Origin: Epiperipatus broadwayi
Lineage: Eukaryota > Onychophora > Udeonychophora > Euonychophora > Peripatidae
Assembly (NCBI GenBank): GCA_028023455.1
Contig: JAQFVV010013082.1
Span: 188,001 to 252,000, forward strand
DNA: 64,000 nt
Direction: 5' to 3'
Both the position numbers and the translations under genes were made by a program. Positions 22,671 to 32,590 of this stretch are shown one piece after another (position 1 is the stretch's first letter; each line of letters starts with the position of its first letter). The notes under the pieces are model-generated. The model did no database searches, had not been told where the DNA came from, and saw only the letters and a list, made by a program, of their open reading frames with translations.

Positions 22671-22904
22671 GAAAAGTTTTGGATCTAGGAATAGTGCATC
22701 TAGAATTTTTGGATCTAATCACTTTTCTCCAACATCAATCTTTTACCTCTTTATTTTACAATTCCAGCTGTCACAACATAAACTGAAAAATAGATTTTAA
22801 TGTTTGCAATCTAAGCAATTTTCTTATAAAGTTACATAGATTTAAAAGAAAAATATTAAAGATGGCTATGAAAGGAAAGCTACAATAGATTTAAAAAACC
22901 CAGA

Positions 22905-23000
22905 TACATTATTACTCCCAGATCGCTCACTGAAGAAGTCCATTGGCTAGAAACTAGTCTGAGGATATTGGATAGAAAGGCACTGAATATGAATTTATTA
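22905..23000 (+). mobile_element. Family C fragment with hammerhead
   Basis: Short copy comprising the ribozyme (22921-22975) plus AGGATATTGGATAG and part of the next block. No hairpin arms were found. The cluster 21340-23000 thus holds five family C pieces. Confidence 0.6.
22921..22975 (+). ncRNA. Hammerhead ribozyme motif, family C
   Basis: CTCA then CTGAAGA (22930-22936), stem II AGTC (22937-22940)/GGCT (22945-22948) with loop CATT, one extra A, GAAA (22950-22953), palindromic CTAG, UC (22958-22959), TGAGGA. Stem I CTCA/TGAG is intact. Core boxes intact; the extra base before GAAA may impair activity. Confidence 0.65.
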
Positions 23001-23934
23001 AGCATTACTATCTAGCATTATTAATTATTCATTATTATACTAAGCAGTATAGAAAGATTAAGAAAAATTGTCACTAAACAGCATTACGTAAGTTGGGGGT
23101 CATATGATATTTTGTTGATTTAAAACCTTGACATTAAAGTTATTATCTTAGTGGTCTGTTTTAACTTTTCGTTTTTGTTCTTATTAAGAAATATATTTTA
23201 TTAAAATTAATATTTTAGATAGTCTTTTTATTGATTTTAAACAGTTTAAATGTTGCCTTTATTCCTATAACAAATATAATATTAATTAATCGACTTGATA
23301 TTAGTAGACAATTCGATTAGAAAGCTTTTTGATCTTTCTAATTGTTAATTTATTTTTATTTTCTTTATCGTAACTCAGCTTTTAAACAGTAGACTACAGA
23401 ACAAAGTCTGTTCAAATAGATGTCCAAACAATATTAATTGTTAGACTTCCTAAACGTGAAATGGAAAGAGTTTTAGGATTTTTCGTTACATTTTCTATCT
23501 AAGAATAACTAGATATCCATTTGCTAACTAATCATAAATAGATACATACATTGATTACGGACTAGATAATTGATAAAAAAAATCCTTAACGCGACGGAAG
23601 TTTTTTAAAGTTTTATTTGATCAGGTTTGAATTCCAGGTAGTGGACATGGAAAGCAGCCACAAAATAATATATAAACTGATTTAATATGCATAAATTATA
23701 CAAAGTTGGCCATTCACGTGAAAACGTTTATGTTTTTTGATTTTAATGAGTTTTATTTTTTTTTAATTGTTAAACGCTACTCAGGATAACGCACATGCCT
23801 TAAGCTGACTATAGTTATTATTTATTTTTTATATTAGTATATTGTATAATGTAGAATTTATTCCAGAACTTTTGTTTATTTAACTATATATATATGAATA
23901 TTTAACTATACGTATAAAAAATTGACGTAGTCAA
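23001..23934. other. No recognised gene
   Basis: AT-rich DNA with T and A runs; no repeat match within the window and no protein motif seen. Confidence 0.45.
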
Positions 23935-24023
23935 GCGTTGTTAGCCGAGAGGTTAGCGCAACCTCCTTGCAAGCAAGCATTTGGTTGCAGACGGTTGTTG
24001 CGGGTTCGCCTCCCGGAAGATGC
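23935..24023 (+). repeat. tRNA-Gly-derived SINE head
   Basis: GCGTTGTTAGCCGAGAGGTTAGCGC (shown in part: A-box region) leads to an anticodon-like loop CTTGCAA, a B-box GCGGGTTCGCCTCCCG and the closing GATGC. A 13- to 20-nt insertion after the anticodon arm breaks the cloverleaf. Flanked by GTCAA and by TATGACAT plus A11. It sits 13 bp upstream of an RTE 3'-end fragment, so the pair may be a composite SINE with an RTE-derived tail. Confidence 0.65.
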
Positions 24024-24035
24024 TATGACATAAAA

Positions 24036-24227
24036 AAAAAAAGACGTTTAAATTGTATCCCAAGAAATTATAAAAGACCTAGTAGGAGACCATATGTGAG
24101 ATTGATGAATAAAATAGTTTCTGGTGTGATAGTAAGAAGAGAACCTAAGGAGAAAGTGGATTTAAATTTGAAAAGATTTTCATCCTGCAATGTATCGATA
24201 ATGGTTCAAATAATGATGACAATTTAA
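24036..24227 (+). pseudogene. RTE-type LINE 3' end, decayed
   Basis: A forward frame with IPRNYKRPSRRPYVRLMNKI then SGVIVRREPKEK and, near the end, SCNVSIMV corresponds to the C-terminal tail of RTE-like ORF2 that reads IPR-x-x-KRPRxRPxVRWMDEI ... VMWRREAK in other copies here (51835-52068). Key Trp residues have been lost. It ends at AATAATGATGACAA. Confidence 0.65.
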
Positions 24228-25239
24228 CTATATAAATGTATTGTGTGTTTTTATATATGTCTAACTGCAGTAAAAAGTCACATTCGTTTATCTTCATATA
24301 TCTATTATATGTGTGTTGTCTAACTATATATATATATATTGTACATACGATTTATAAATGTAATATAAGAAAAATAATTAATTAGATGTTTTAATTATTA
24401 TGCTTGAGAAAATTTTAATACGTTTATGGAGCGTGTGTCGATTGAAATAAAAACTTCCGGGAGTTAAAAAAATACTAATGCTTTAACGGTTTTATTCATG
24501 CATAACGTTTTCGTGTGTTGTCGCATGATAATCTATCGCAAGAACGATCTAGCATTCAAAATTAATAAATAACCCTAATTATAATTGTTTTTATAAACGC
24601 AAAGTAATTAATTGGTATATATGTAAGGAATGACTTTTTTTTTTGTCTGAATTGCTAATTTTAAATGACTCTATTGATTACTAAAAGTCAGATTACCAAT
24701 TAATTTAATTCATTCACCGATGAGGAAGGATATTAAAAATATTTCTAATCCTGAAATAAACTATTAAGCTAAGCCTGGCTTCTATTCTTTTACTATACCC
24801 ATATTATATAATAAATTATTTTCGACTTTATCTAAAGCTAGTTTTAATGCTATAATATAATATCTTTTCTATTATTGATATTAGAAATTGATCAAAATGT
24901 TATTTTAAACTAATTGATTTTTTTAAGATTAATTTTAAAATTATTGTTGACATGTTTTTTTTTTTTTAAAACGATAGAATCTCATCATTTTAATATAAAA
25001 ACCGATGATATATATATATAACACTAAATATGAAAACCATTTGGACAAAGTATTTATGAGGAAAAAATACTTTAGGATCTGATAATATATTGAATTACTT
25101 CTATCATCTCTCATTAAATGTTGAATGTCTAGAAAATTTTAAATTTTATTTAAAATTCTCAAATGCATGTTAGTAATAATACACGGATAGACAATACAGA
25201 TGAGTAGATTACACAACGTTTTGAATAATATTATTTTTA
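24228..25239. other. No recognised gene
   Basis: AT-rich DNA with TA runs at about 24321-24334 and 25008-25020. No motif or second copy recognised. Confidence 0.45.
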
Positions 25240-25520
25240 TCACATGATCACCATCTCATACTAGCACATAATTGTTTATAAACAAGGCAAAATTCTCTCC
25301 ATACAGTAGTGCCACCCTGTGCTAAACAGAGTAATCAATGGATGCCAGAAAGCTTGTGCACTGATGATGGCCACAAGCCAGAAACTAGTCTGGGGATATT
25401 GGATGAGTAGGCATTAGATAGGGATTTTATGCACAAGCCTTCTGGCATCCATTGATTACTCTGTTTAGCACAGGGTGGCACTACTGTATGGAGAGAGTTT
25501 TGCCTTGTTTAATATTATTT
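25240..25520 (+). mobile_element. Family C full hairpin element with hammerhead loop
   Basis: Arms of about 80 bp, 25281-25360 (AACAAGGCAAAATTCTCTCC ...) and 25430-25510 (... GGAGAGAGTTTTGCCTTGTT), are nearly perfect reverse complements and include GTGCCACCCTGTGCTAAACA and ATGGATGCCAGAA. The 69-bp loop is the hammerhead ribozyme followed by TAGGCATTAGATAGGGATTT. Outside the arms lies TCACATGATCACCATCTCAT, an outer end shared with 43257 and 52434. There is no open frame. A MITE-like shape combined with a ribozyme loop is unusual. Confidence 0.8.
25361..25404 (+). ncRNA. Hammerhead ribozyme, family C, intact core
   Basis: CTGATGA (25361-25367), perfect stem II TGGC (25368-25371)/GCCA (25377-25380) with loop CACAA, GAAA (25381-25384), palindromic CTAG (25385-25388), UC (25389-25390), TGGGGATATTGGAT. 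Core, stem II and cleavage site are canonical, with a predicted cut after C25390. The 5' strand of stem I has been replaced by the hairpin arm, so stem I is weak in this copy. Confidence 0.75.
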
Positions 25521-25537
25521 TTCACACATTTTCAGCC

Positions 25538-25740
25538 CTTGCTGGTCTATCCATTGACAATATTAACATACGAGTCAAGCTCACACCTTTAGATTTTTGA
25601 TTATCCAATTTTAAGGTAATGCTCTAACCGACTGGGATATTCTCTCAAAGAACAGGTCAGTTGGATAGAGCATAATATTAAAATTTGACATCCAAGAATC
25701 TAAAGGTGTGACTTTGACTCATATGCCAGGTCAGCAATAC
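25538..25740. repeat. Inverted pair of tRNA-like sequences
   Basis: 25538-25640 and 25655-25735 are imperfect reverse complements, sharing CACACCTTTAGATT / AATCTAAAGGTGTG and GCTCTAACCGACTGG / CAGTTGGATAGAGC. The right copy reads GGTCAGTTGGATAGAGCA (A-box-like) and, about 45 bp later, AAAGGTGTGACTTTGACTC (weak box B). This looks like a tRNA-derived SINE head in fold-back form; identity of the parent tRNA is not clear. Confidence 0.5.
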
Positions 25741-26559
25741 TTGAAGAAGAGTGAAGATTAATACCATTCGAACCATTGTGTAATCTCATAACCTGTATTG
25801 TCTATTTGTGTGTTATTACTAACAGTTGGTTGTATTTGAGGAGTTTAAATAAGGTTTAAAATATTCTACACATTCACCGTTTAATGGTAGATGATGGAAA
25901 TAGTCCAACATAGTAAAACATCTAAAATACCATCATTACAAACCTTCCAGAAAATATCTTACACTTATTTTTATTTTAATATATAGAAGTTTTTAAAACA
26001 AGCACTCAAATATCAAAATATTAGGAAAAAATATATTTTCATTTTTTTCTTCATTTTTATTTTTATCATTGTAACTATTACTATTTTCTTTTCCTGATGG
26101 TTTATTAAGCTAATTAGACAATAAGATACAACAAAATTATCAAAGTAAAATACAATATCATTTGATTAATGACTGTTTGTCATTGCTTGCTATTGGTCCT
26201 TGTGATTCAGGGATAGTGCATTTGCTTATCACATCTACGATCACAGTTCATATTTGAGCTAAGTTAACTTGAAAGTTTCTACAATTGGTTTCAGATAATT
26301 TACAAGGGCTTAGTTTATAGCCAACCTCTTAATATTTGTTGGTAGATGGTTATGTCTTTATTTTTGGGTATAGTGTAAATCAAAAATAAATATGGCTCAG
26401 TCCTTCAATACTGATATTTAGTAAGCTTGGTAATCACTATTCTTTCCTTCACTATTTCTCTATGAGGAGTTTCTAAAGCTATCTTTACCCTTATCTACCA
26501 TAAATTTTATTGTTATATATATATATTGAATTAAATATTTCTATGAATTATTATAATAA

Positions 26560-26820
26560 AGAATAAAAGTGATGAGATTATATCCATGTAAACAGAGATA
26601 ACCATTAACCTTTGATATTGCCAAGAAATGATCAATTTCTACTAATTGACAATCCCAAAATCCCAACAAAAGATTTTTTATAGATTAATGAGAAAACTTA
26701 TTTTGTCTCAGGTATTGTCAATTTGTAATAATTGATAGTTTCTTAGCCCCATCAAAAGCTGACAAATTTATCTCTGTTTACATGGATATAATCTTCTCAT
26801 TTCTATTCTTTAATATATAT
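26560..26820. repeat. Fold-back repeat, about 95-bp arms
   Basis: AGATTATATCCATGTAAACA at 26574 is the inverse of TGTTTACATGGATATAATCT at 26776, and ACTAATTGACAATCCC pairs with the ATTGTCAATTTGTAATAATT side. It shares its inner GAGAAAA-CTT-TTTTG-CTCAG-ATTGTCAA order with the fold-back at 2461-2955, so these are two members of one family. Non-coding. Confidence 0.7.
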
Positions 26821-28092
26821 GTGTGTGTGTATGTGTGATGGTTATTTTTACAGTGACAGTACAACCAAACATTTGTGAATTAAGTTTATTTATGTAAGAA
26901 ATTTACAATGCACAGGTTTGAAAAAAATTAGAAAGCATAAATGAGAAAACACATTTGAAAATACAGAAGTGGTGAAAATAAATAAAAACTTTTATCTATT
27001 AGAAAGTTGTAAGACTGAAAAAAAAAGTAGAAAATTTGCAAGAGGTACTGAAGAATAAATAATAAAAAAATATGTGATTTAGAATTTCAATAAAAACAGT
27101 ATATAAAAACATTTTAATCAAAGAAAACAAATGGAGGAAATTTGAAAAATATATTGCTATCTTGTGTATGGTAAACCTTTTGGCAGATAATAATAAAGTT
27201 TAAAAGTGTTTTAAGAAATAAAGATTTGTTGAATTAAAATATAAGATTTTGATAGCATTTATAATGAATAAAATAAAAAAATTTATGAAAATGAAATAAA
27301 ACAAATAAATATAATAAAATGGTAAGTTTATTTTTTATTATTTATTTATTTATTTATTTTTTTTTTTAATATGTGGCTTGCAATCAAGTAATCTGTTAGT
27401 ATGAAAGAAGCGAAAATAAATATATATTTCTAACATTTTTTTTTCATATATTAAAATACTTATTTCATGTGCTTCAAAATAGGCATACAAACATAATTAA
27501 AAGGTTGAAGTATTTCAATAAATTTTAAAAGAGTGATATTAAAAACCTGAATAGTAAGTAATTATGCACAGTTATAAAAAATCATACATATGTACATAAG
27601 TGTGCAGGGATGGAAATGTATAAGTTTATGTTAGATTAAATGAATTTTTGGTAATACATTATCTGATCATCCACACCGCTCAATGGCATTGTTTCTATGC
27701 ACAAAGTACAGAAATATGCTGTTTACAAGGCCTTTCATAGATCTTACAGCCTGTAAACTGTTCAAACACTAAAATGTTGTTGAAGTGTACCCTTCAGCCA
27801 ACATCGCTAGCATGTGAACATTATTAGTAATGAGTTGTGACACTCTCTATAGACATTACTCTTGACTATGATATGAAGGTTTCTGTAGTAGTAATGATGA
27901 AAAGTATATTAGAATGGATTTTTTTTTGGTTGAATGTATTGAAATTGTAACAAATTCTCAAACACCCCTACTTTCGTTCTCAGTAGTCACAATTCACTAA
28001 ATGAGAAGTGTAAATCACAATTTGGCAAAGTTCACGATCAAGTCACACACTTTCTGATACTTTTTCAAGATCAAAACAGTTAAATGGCAGAC
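26821..28092. other. No recognised gene
   Basis: A-rich DNA. The part 27660-27870 is more complex (for example TGATCATCCACACCGCTCAATG) and precedes the Merlin-like remnant, so it may be part of that element, but no protein motif was found. Confidence 0.4.
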
Positions 28093-28420
28093 GATCATTT
28101 GGCATTGAAGTTTTTAGATTTACTTGCTACAGAAGTAGATGTGGTGGCCTTCATTCAACCAAAAAAATATTTTACCCACCCAGAAAAACTGTCTTTGTTG
28201 TGGTTTAATGAAATTAAGGCATTGCCAAACATCTGAAATGGAATGTCAATCATGTCAATGCCGCCGAAGGTATTCCATTTGGTCATGGAATGTGGTTTGA
28301 GGGCTGCCAAATATTTATTATTGGAACTGGGATGAGCTTACAGTGAAGTGTATCAGAGTTGAGTTGGAAATGTGTCTATGATGACAGCTCTTAAAGAGCT
28401 CTGTCGAGAAAGCCTTATTT
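28093..28420 (+). pseudogene. Merlin/ISXO2-like DNA transposase remnant (N-terminal zinc-ribbon part)
   Basis: Starts MADDHLALKFLDLLATEVDV, resembling the N-terminal helix of ISXO2-like (Merlin superfamily) transposases. After a frameshift near 28235, ECQSCQCRRRYSIW reads as the second half of the zinc ribbon and the following basic-aromatic block, then in another frame HGMWFEGCQIFI (typical Tyr-Ser-Ile ... Trp-Phe-Glu-Gly). A helix-turn-helix-like stretch ending ALKELCREKA follows. The DDE catalytic domain is absent and stops and shifts are present. Merlin elements are cut-and-paste transposons in animals; this is a dead N-terminal piece. Confidence 0.6.
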
Positions 28421-28919
28421 AAAAGTAAAAAAACAATTTTTATGTATTTGTTTATGAATAAAAACACGGTAAATGACAAAAAAAAAAAAAAAGTTTCTTT
28501 AAAAAAAAACAAAAGACTGAAAAAAAAAATTTTTTTTTTTTTTAAAAAAGAACGGAAAAAAGAAATGTTTGTTTTTATAAAAAGTCAGAATGTTTTAAAA
28601 AGCCAATATATATATATTTTTAAGATATATACATAAAACAAAACAAAAAAATCAAACAAATCCAAAAATTAAAAACATAAATCAACAAAATAAAAGCAGC
28701 CCGGTAATGTTATATCTATTTTTTTTCACTAGCAACAGCACCATCAGGCGGTATGGATGATTAGACGATGTATTACCAAATTTTTTATTTTTAATTTTAG
28801 TAAAAATAAGAATAAAATAAGTTTTGAAAAGGACAAAAGGTTTTTTAAAATTTAATTTATTCTTTTTCATAAAAAATTAAAACAGTAGCAACTTATACAA
28901 AATTGATTTGTGCATGAAA
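28421..28919. other. Low-complexity A/T-rich DNA
   Basis: A and T homopolymer runs at 28478-28491, 28500-28509 and 28520-28542. Short Lys- or Phe-rich frames on both strands are artefacts. The stretch 28727-28775 (CACTAGCAACAGCACCATCA) is more complex but unassigned. Confidence 0.6.
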
Positions 28920-29270
28920 AATCTTATATAGTGCCTACTCATCTAATATTCTCAAACGAATTTTTAACTTATGGTCATTATCAGTGAGAAGCCTTGCTAT
29001 CTGAAAACAATGCACCTAGACCTTTGGGTATAATGCATTCCTCCAACATCCTTAGTTAACTATAAAATGATGAACCCAAACCAAATACACAATAATGTTT
29101 CAATTCAAGATAATTTACTTGTATAGTCATATAGATCTGAACTCAGTTCAATATCTGTATTTTGGTGTATTTGATTTTTTAATAACAATAGTCAGCAGCA
29201 TCCTTTGGCTAGATTGGCGTATATAGATACCGAACTGGGTTCAGATCTGTATGACTGTAAAAGTTTTCAG
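28920..29270 (-). mobile_element. Family C-like relic with hammerhead, reverse strand
   Basis: On the reverse strand the ribozyme relic (28949-28990) is followed by ATATTAGATGAGTAGGCACT, the block that follows the ribozyme in family C. The upstream part contains two copies of a word GACTATACAAG/TATGACTGTAAAAG with AGATCTGAACTCAGTT and GAACTGGGTTCAGATCTG (29144-29163, 29228-29247) as an inverted pair; the latter has a box-B-like GGTTCAGATC. Confidence 0.5.
28949..28990 (-). ncRNA. Decayed hammerhead with perfect stem I, reverse strand
   Basis: Reverse strand: TTCTCA (rc 28985-28990), CTGATAA (rc 28978-28984), stem II TGAC/GTTA with loop CATAA, AAAA, ATTCGT, T, then TGAGAA (rc 28949-28954). 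Stem I TTCTCA/TGAGAA is a perfect 6-bp helix although its sequence differs from the TCCTCA/TGGGGA of other copies. G8 and G12 of the core are mutated, so it is inactive. Confidence 0.55.
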
Positions 29271-29359
29271 TTTGGGCTACATTAACTGTCCATAAAAAAT
29301 AAGTAGTAAATATCCCTTGCCAATTATTTCTTCAAGAAGTTTCAATGTATGAATTTTTT

Positions 29360-29620
29360 CTACAGTACAGGCTTTTTTATACCTCCACTCCAACATGTAA
29401 TATGTAGGGGGGTTGAACTCAGACTTTCACATGATACTCAACTAACCACACTATCTCATACTGCTGACCCATTTGACCACACACATGTTGAAAAGATAAA
29501 TAATCACCAATAGACGTATTTTATGCTAAACCAGTACTCGTCAATTGGTCCAGATTATCATCTTCCCACATATATACAATCAATGCTTGCTGGATCAGTT
29601 CTCTTTACCGTACTTCAGAG
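29360..29620 (-). mobile_element. Family B copy, reverse strand
   Basis: Reverse strand: hammerhead relic TGACGA, stem II GTACT/AGCAT, AAAA, TACGTC (29513-29558), then TTGGTGATTATTTATC, AACATGTGTGTGGTC, then the tRNA-like stretch GTGTGGTTAGTTGAGTATCA and GAGTTCAACCCCCC (box B, rc of about 29406-29419), and the 3' words TTGGAGTGGAGGT and GCCTGTACTGTAG. This order defines the family together with 10451-10770 and 7555-7690. Confidence 0.65.
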
Positions 29621-29761
29621 ACATCTATTGTAAGTTTGAGTAATCAGTGGATACTAAAGCATAGTGTTTGTACCCACACCACCAGATTATGTTTAACTTT
29701 TAGCTTCAATACTACTGAGCACAATAAACTGGTAACTAGTTGAGGAAATATATATATAAGA

Positions 29762-30560
29762 CATATTTTGCGGGTTCATCCGTGTTAAAATATTTTAAAT
29801 ATTGATATACTGATGTTTCGACTTGGTAACACAAGTCATCAACTGAATGATAAAAAGTTACAATTATAAATTTATTTAAAAAGCCTTATTTCAAGCCCAA
29901 AATGGACAAAATAGGAAACAAAAAAACGATAAGTCAGCTATTAGGATTTGTGTTCCATCTTATATTAAAATGCTATAATATAAATACAGTGTTTTCTACT
30001 CATCAAAAGATCAGCAATATAATAACCAAGCCTAAGGATTCAATCCCTCTTGAATCTCATGGTGTTTATCAAATCTCATGTAAAAATTGTAAGGCTTCTT
30101 ACATAGGTATGAGTAATCGTCGCATCAGTGTTAGGAGAAATGAGCATGCTAATGCAGTTAAGCAACACTCATCATCATCAGCACTCTCACTCTATACTAT
30201 GGATTCAGGTCATAAAATTAATTTTTCTAGTACCAGGATCATATCCAGATGTGATAATCTTTACCAGTGCAAAATTAGAGAAGCCATTGAGATACTTAAA
30301 AGGCCAGATTGTATCAATAAGCGAGATGATACAAGCAAACTTCCTTCTATTTGGAAAGATTTTTTTAAAAAACATTCTTAATTTAACATTTTTGCTATTG
30401 GTGGAACTTTAACGTTTTTTTCAAATCAGTGATTGTAGCGCCTCTACAACCGTCTTTCTACTTTTTATCACTCAGTGGATGACTTGTGTTAAGTCGAAAC
30501 GTCAGTATATAAATATTTAAAATATTTTAACACAGATGAACCTGCAAAATATGTCTTTTA
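29762..30560 (+). mobile_element. Penelope-like element, 5'-truncated, with inverted terminal repeats
   Basis: 29762-29860 (GCGGGTTCATCCGTGTTAAA ... CAAGTCATCAACTG) is the reverse complement of 30462-30553 (... CACAGATGAACCTGCAAAAT). These flank the GIY-YIG endonuclease frame. The arrangement, an inverted partial terminal copy followed by the truncated coding part and the terminal repeat, is typical of PLE insertions. Each terminal repeat has a degenerate hammerhead-like word (GATGACTTG ... AAGTCGAAACGTCAG at 30478-30505; mirror at 29807-29846). Confidence 0.8.
29902..30381 (+). pseudogene. Penelope-like GIY-YIG endonuclease, truncated
   Basis: A 159-codon open frame. Residues about 54-75 read GVYQISCKNC then SYIGMSNRRI, the GIY-YIG nuclease signature (Gly-Val-Tyr, 10-11 residues, Tyr-Ile-Gly) with the downstream Arg and RRNEH (catalytic-region Arg/His) intact. 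Then SGHKINFSS and KIREAIEI-x-KRP with the conserved Glu, ending FKKHS. This is the C-terminal endonuclease of PLEs, which nicks target DNA for the linked reverse transcriptase; the RT, normally some 400-500 residues upstream, is absent, only a linker (about 1-50) remaining. The frame itself is uninterrupted, so the copy is relatively young. The Met used is probably not a natural start, because the true protein continued upstream. Confidence 0.85.
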
Positions 30561-30941
30561 TATATGCAACCCTTGAAAATCTTCGTATCAACATATATAT
30601 ATATATAATACTATTATCTGGTATTTACTGATTATTCAAATTAATAATAAGTGGCCCTGGATTAGAGTGAAAGGAACAGATTTGGAAAGCACAAGCTTTT
30701 ATATATTGCATGTCAGTTAGTTATTTAATCTGCAAATTACTGAATATTTAATTAGCAATTCAGCAAATTTTAACTAATAACATCATACATAAAGCTATTA
30801 AAATTATCTTTTTTTTTAAAAAAGATGGTACATAATTAAATATATATCAGCGCTTGTTATATTTGAATAATTAAAAAAAAAATTCCACATTACAATTTCT
30901 CTTTTTTGAGTATATATAACTCAATCGTACAAATTCAGTTT
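30561..30941. other. No recognised gene
   Basis: AT-rich DNA with a short TA run (30595-30607). Confidence 0.5.
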
Positions 30942-31118
30942 ATCAATCATCATCATTATCATCATCCATTATCAATCCACTGCAGGATGAAGGCCTCTCC
31001 AAATTCAAACCATCTTCTCCGATCTTTAGCTTCTCTTCTCCATATCATCCTTGCACACTTTCTAATTTCATCCATCCATCTCACATGTGGTCTCTTTCCG
31101 GGTCATTATATCTTAAAT
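30942..31118 (-). pseudogene. RTE-type LINE 3' end
   Basis: Reverse strand encodes the RTE-like C-terminal tail, and ends with TGCAGTGGATTGATAATGG followed by a GATGATGATGATTG-type trinucleotide tail (30944-30975). The same end is found at 39360-39410, 51825-51870 and 63890-63935. No further upstream RTE sequence remains. Confidence 0.75.
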
Positions 31119-31579
31119 GATTAATTTCTGAAACGAGCTTAAAAGAGAAAAATCAGTAATAAAGATAAAAATGAAAGAACTTGTATCAGTTCTACGAATA
31201 TTATCGTAAGTCCTCTTTTTCTCCGAAAGTATAACTTTTGCCCTGAAATTTTTTTTTTATAAATGTTCAAATTGTGTTTTTAATTTTGATCGTTATTAAT
31301 TATTATTATTATTATTATTAGAAGCATTTTACTAAAGAACCTATCATTCAAAGAATTAGTAAATGCTAAATATTATGAAAATATATACTGTACTTATTTG
31401 CTAGTTTTGTTTCATGTAAAAGAATTAAGTATATATTTTTTAAAAAAACTTTGATTTATTACTAAATATTATAAAAATATAGAATTATGTAAATCAAATA
31501 AAATATCCGTTATATATTATTTAATTTAATACACACACACATATATATATATTAAAAGTATAAAGCTAAACTAGTCAAT
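31119..31579. other. No recognised gene
   Basis: AT-rich DNA with an ATT trinucleotide run at 31295-31320 and a CA/TA run at 31531-31551. Confidence 0.5.
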
Positions 31580-32030
31580 AAATAATCAAAATTACACCAA
31601 ATTCAAAACTCAACCAAATTAGTCAAGAAAATAAAATCTAAAACTTACTAATGGTTTCACTGCTACAAGCAGACTTCTCAAGTGCAAAAAACTACAAAAC
31701 AATAACATATTTATATTAAACATTACCCACAGTTCCATTTATTTATCATCCAACCTTAATATTAAAAGTACTTTTAAATAAGTTAATTGTTTCAGAATCA
31801 TAAAATTCTAATAATAATGATTCTTTAATTCTTCTTTTCATTTTATTTCTCTCAAAGAAGACAACCATAGTTTCATCAAAATTAATAGTCTGGCCTGTAT
31901 CTTTTTTATGGATATAAAGCAATACTAAGATATTTATTTGTACTCCTACTTTTATGTACCTTTATTTTTTTATTCAAGCTCAAACTACTCTGACCTATAT
32001 ATACTTTCTTACAAAAACAAGGTATTATAT
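31580..32030 (-). pseudogene. Penelope-like endonuclease fragment, second family
   Basis: The reverse strand reads, with several shifts, KVYIGQSSL (YIG half of the GIY-YIG motif, with a frameshift), KKDTGQTINFDETMVVFFER (about 31850-31915) and RRIKESLLLEFYDSETINLF (about 31785-31845). The Glu of the RRIKES helix is the expected catalytic residue. Downstream (31580-31690) are the PLE terminal words CACTTGAGAAGTCTGC and ATTTGGTGTAATTTTG that also occur in the fold-back at 41310-41580. The RT is absent. Confidence 0.7.
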
Positions 32031-32189
32031 ATATATATATTATTAATCTAATTAATATTTATATATATATATATATTATTAATCAATGTCTGTATTCCAA
32101 TTATAATAAAATATATATAATTATTCAAAACAATAAAATAATTAATACTGTAAAAAATATTTTAAAAACAAATATATACCATAATTTAA

Positions 32190-32590
32190 TAGAAGTACTT
32201 TCAACTATCTATGTAGTCATTATCAATTAGATTCAAATTGTATTACAAAAAACTGTTACAAATGTATACAAAAAGAATTACATCATATATCAATTTTCCC
32301 ACAATTCATTAATTTTTATATTAGCAGCCTGTCTATTTATCAAATGTTGCTTTCCATTTTTTATTAAGATAGCATCTTTAATTTTATGTGTATTATTATT
32401 TCTTTCAACACACAGAATCTTAACTTTATTAAAATCAAAATCAAAACCATAATTACATGTAACATTATGATCAAAAAATACTGAAAGTGATACATCATCA
32501 TTTCTAACATTCTCTTGTCTTGATTTTTGTACTCGGTTATCTAACAACCAATGCTCCTTTGAACTTTTCTCCAATGTACACCCCATATAT
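32190..32590 (-). pseudogene. Penelope-like endonuclease C-terminus with HHR-like end
   Basis: Reverse-strand frame of 98 codons from 32586 to 32290: MGCTLEKSSKEHWLLDNR, then SVFFDHN, FDFDFNKVKILCVERNNN, KIKDAILIKNG, HLINR and ending ELWEN. This matches the C-terminal half of PLE GIY-YIG domains and is the same subfamily as 12520-12830. Immediately downstream on that strand is a hammerhead-like motif: TTGATAA, stem II GACTA/TAGTT, GAAA, palindromic GTAC (rc of 32195-32226). The missing N-terminal part includes the GIY motif. Confidence 0.75.

Noticed and set aside
29690-29750. Hammerhead relic CTACTGAGCACAATAAACTGG ... TAACTAGTTGAGGA
   Set aside because: Similar in layout to family C, but both core boxes are mutated and too short to support; noted only.
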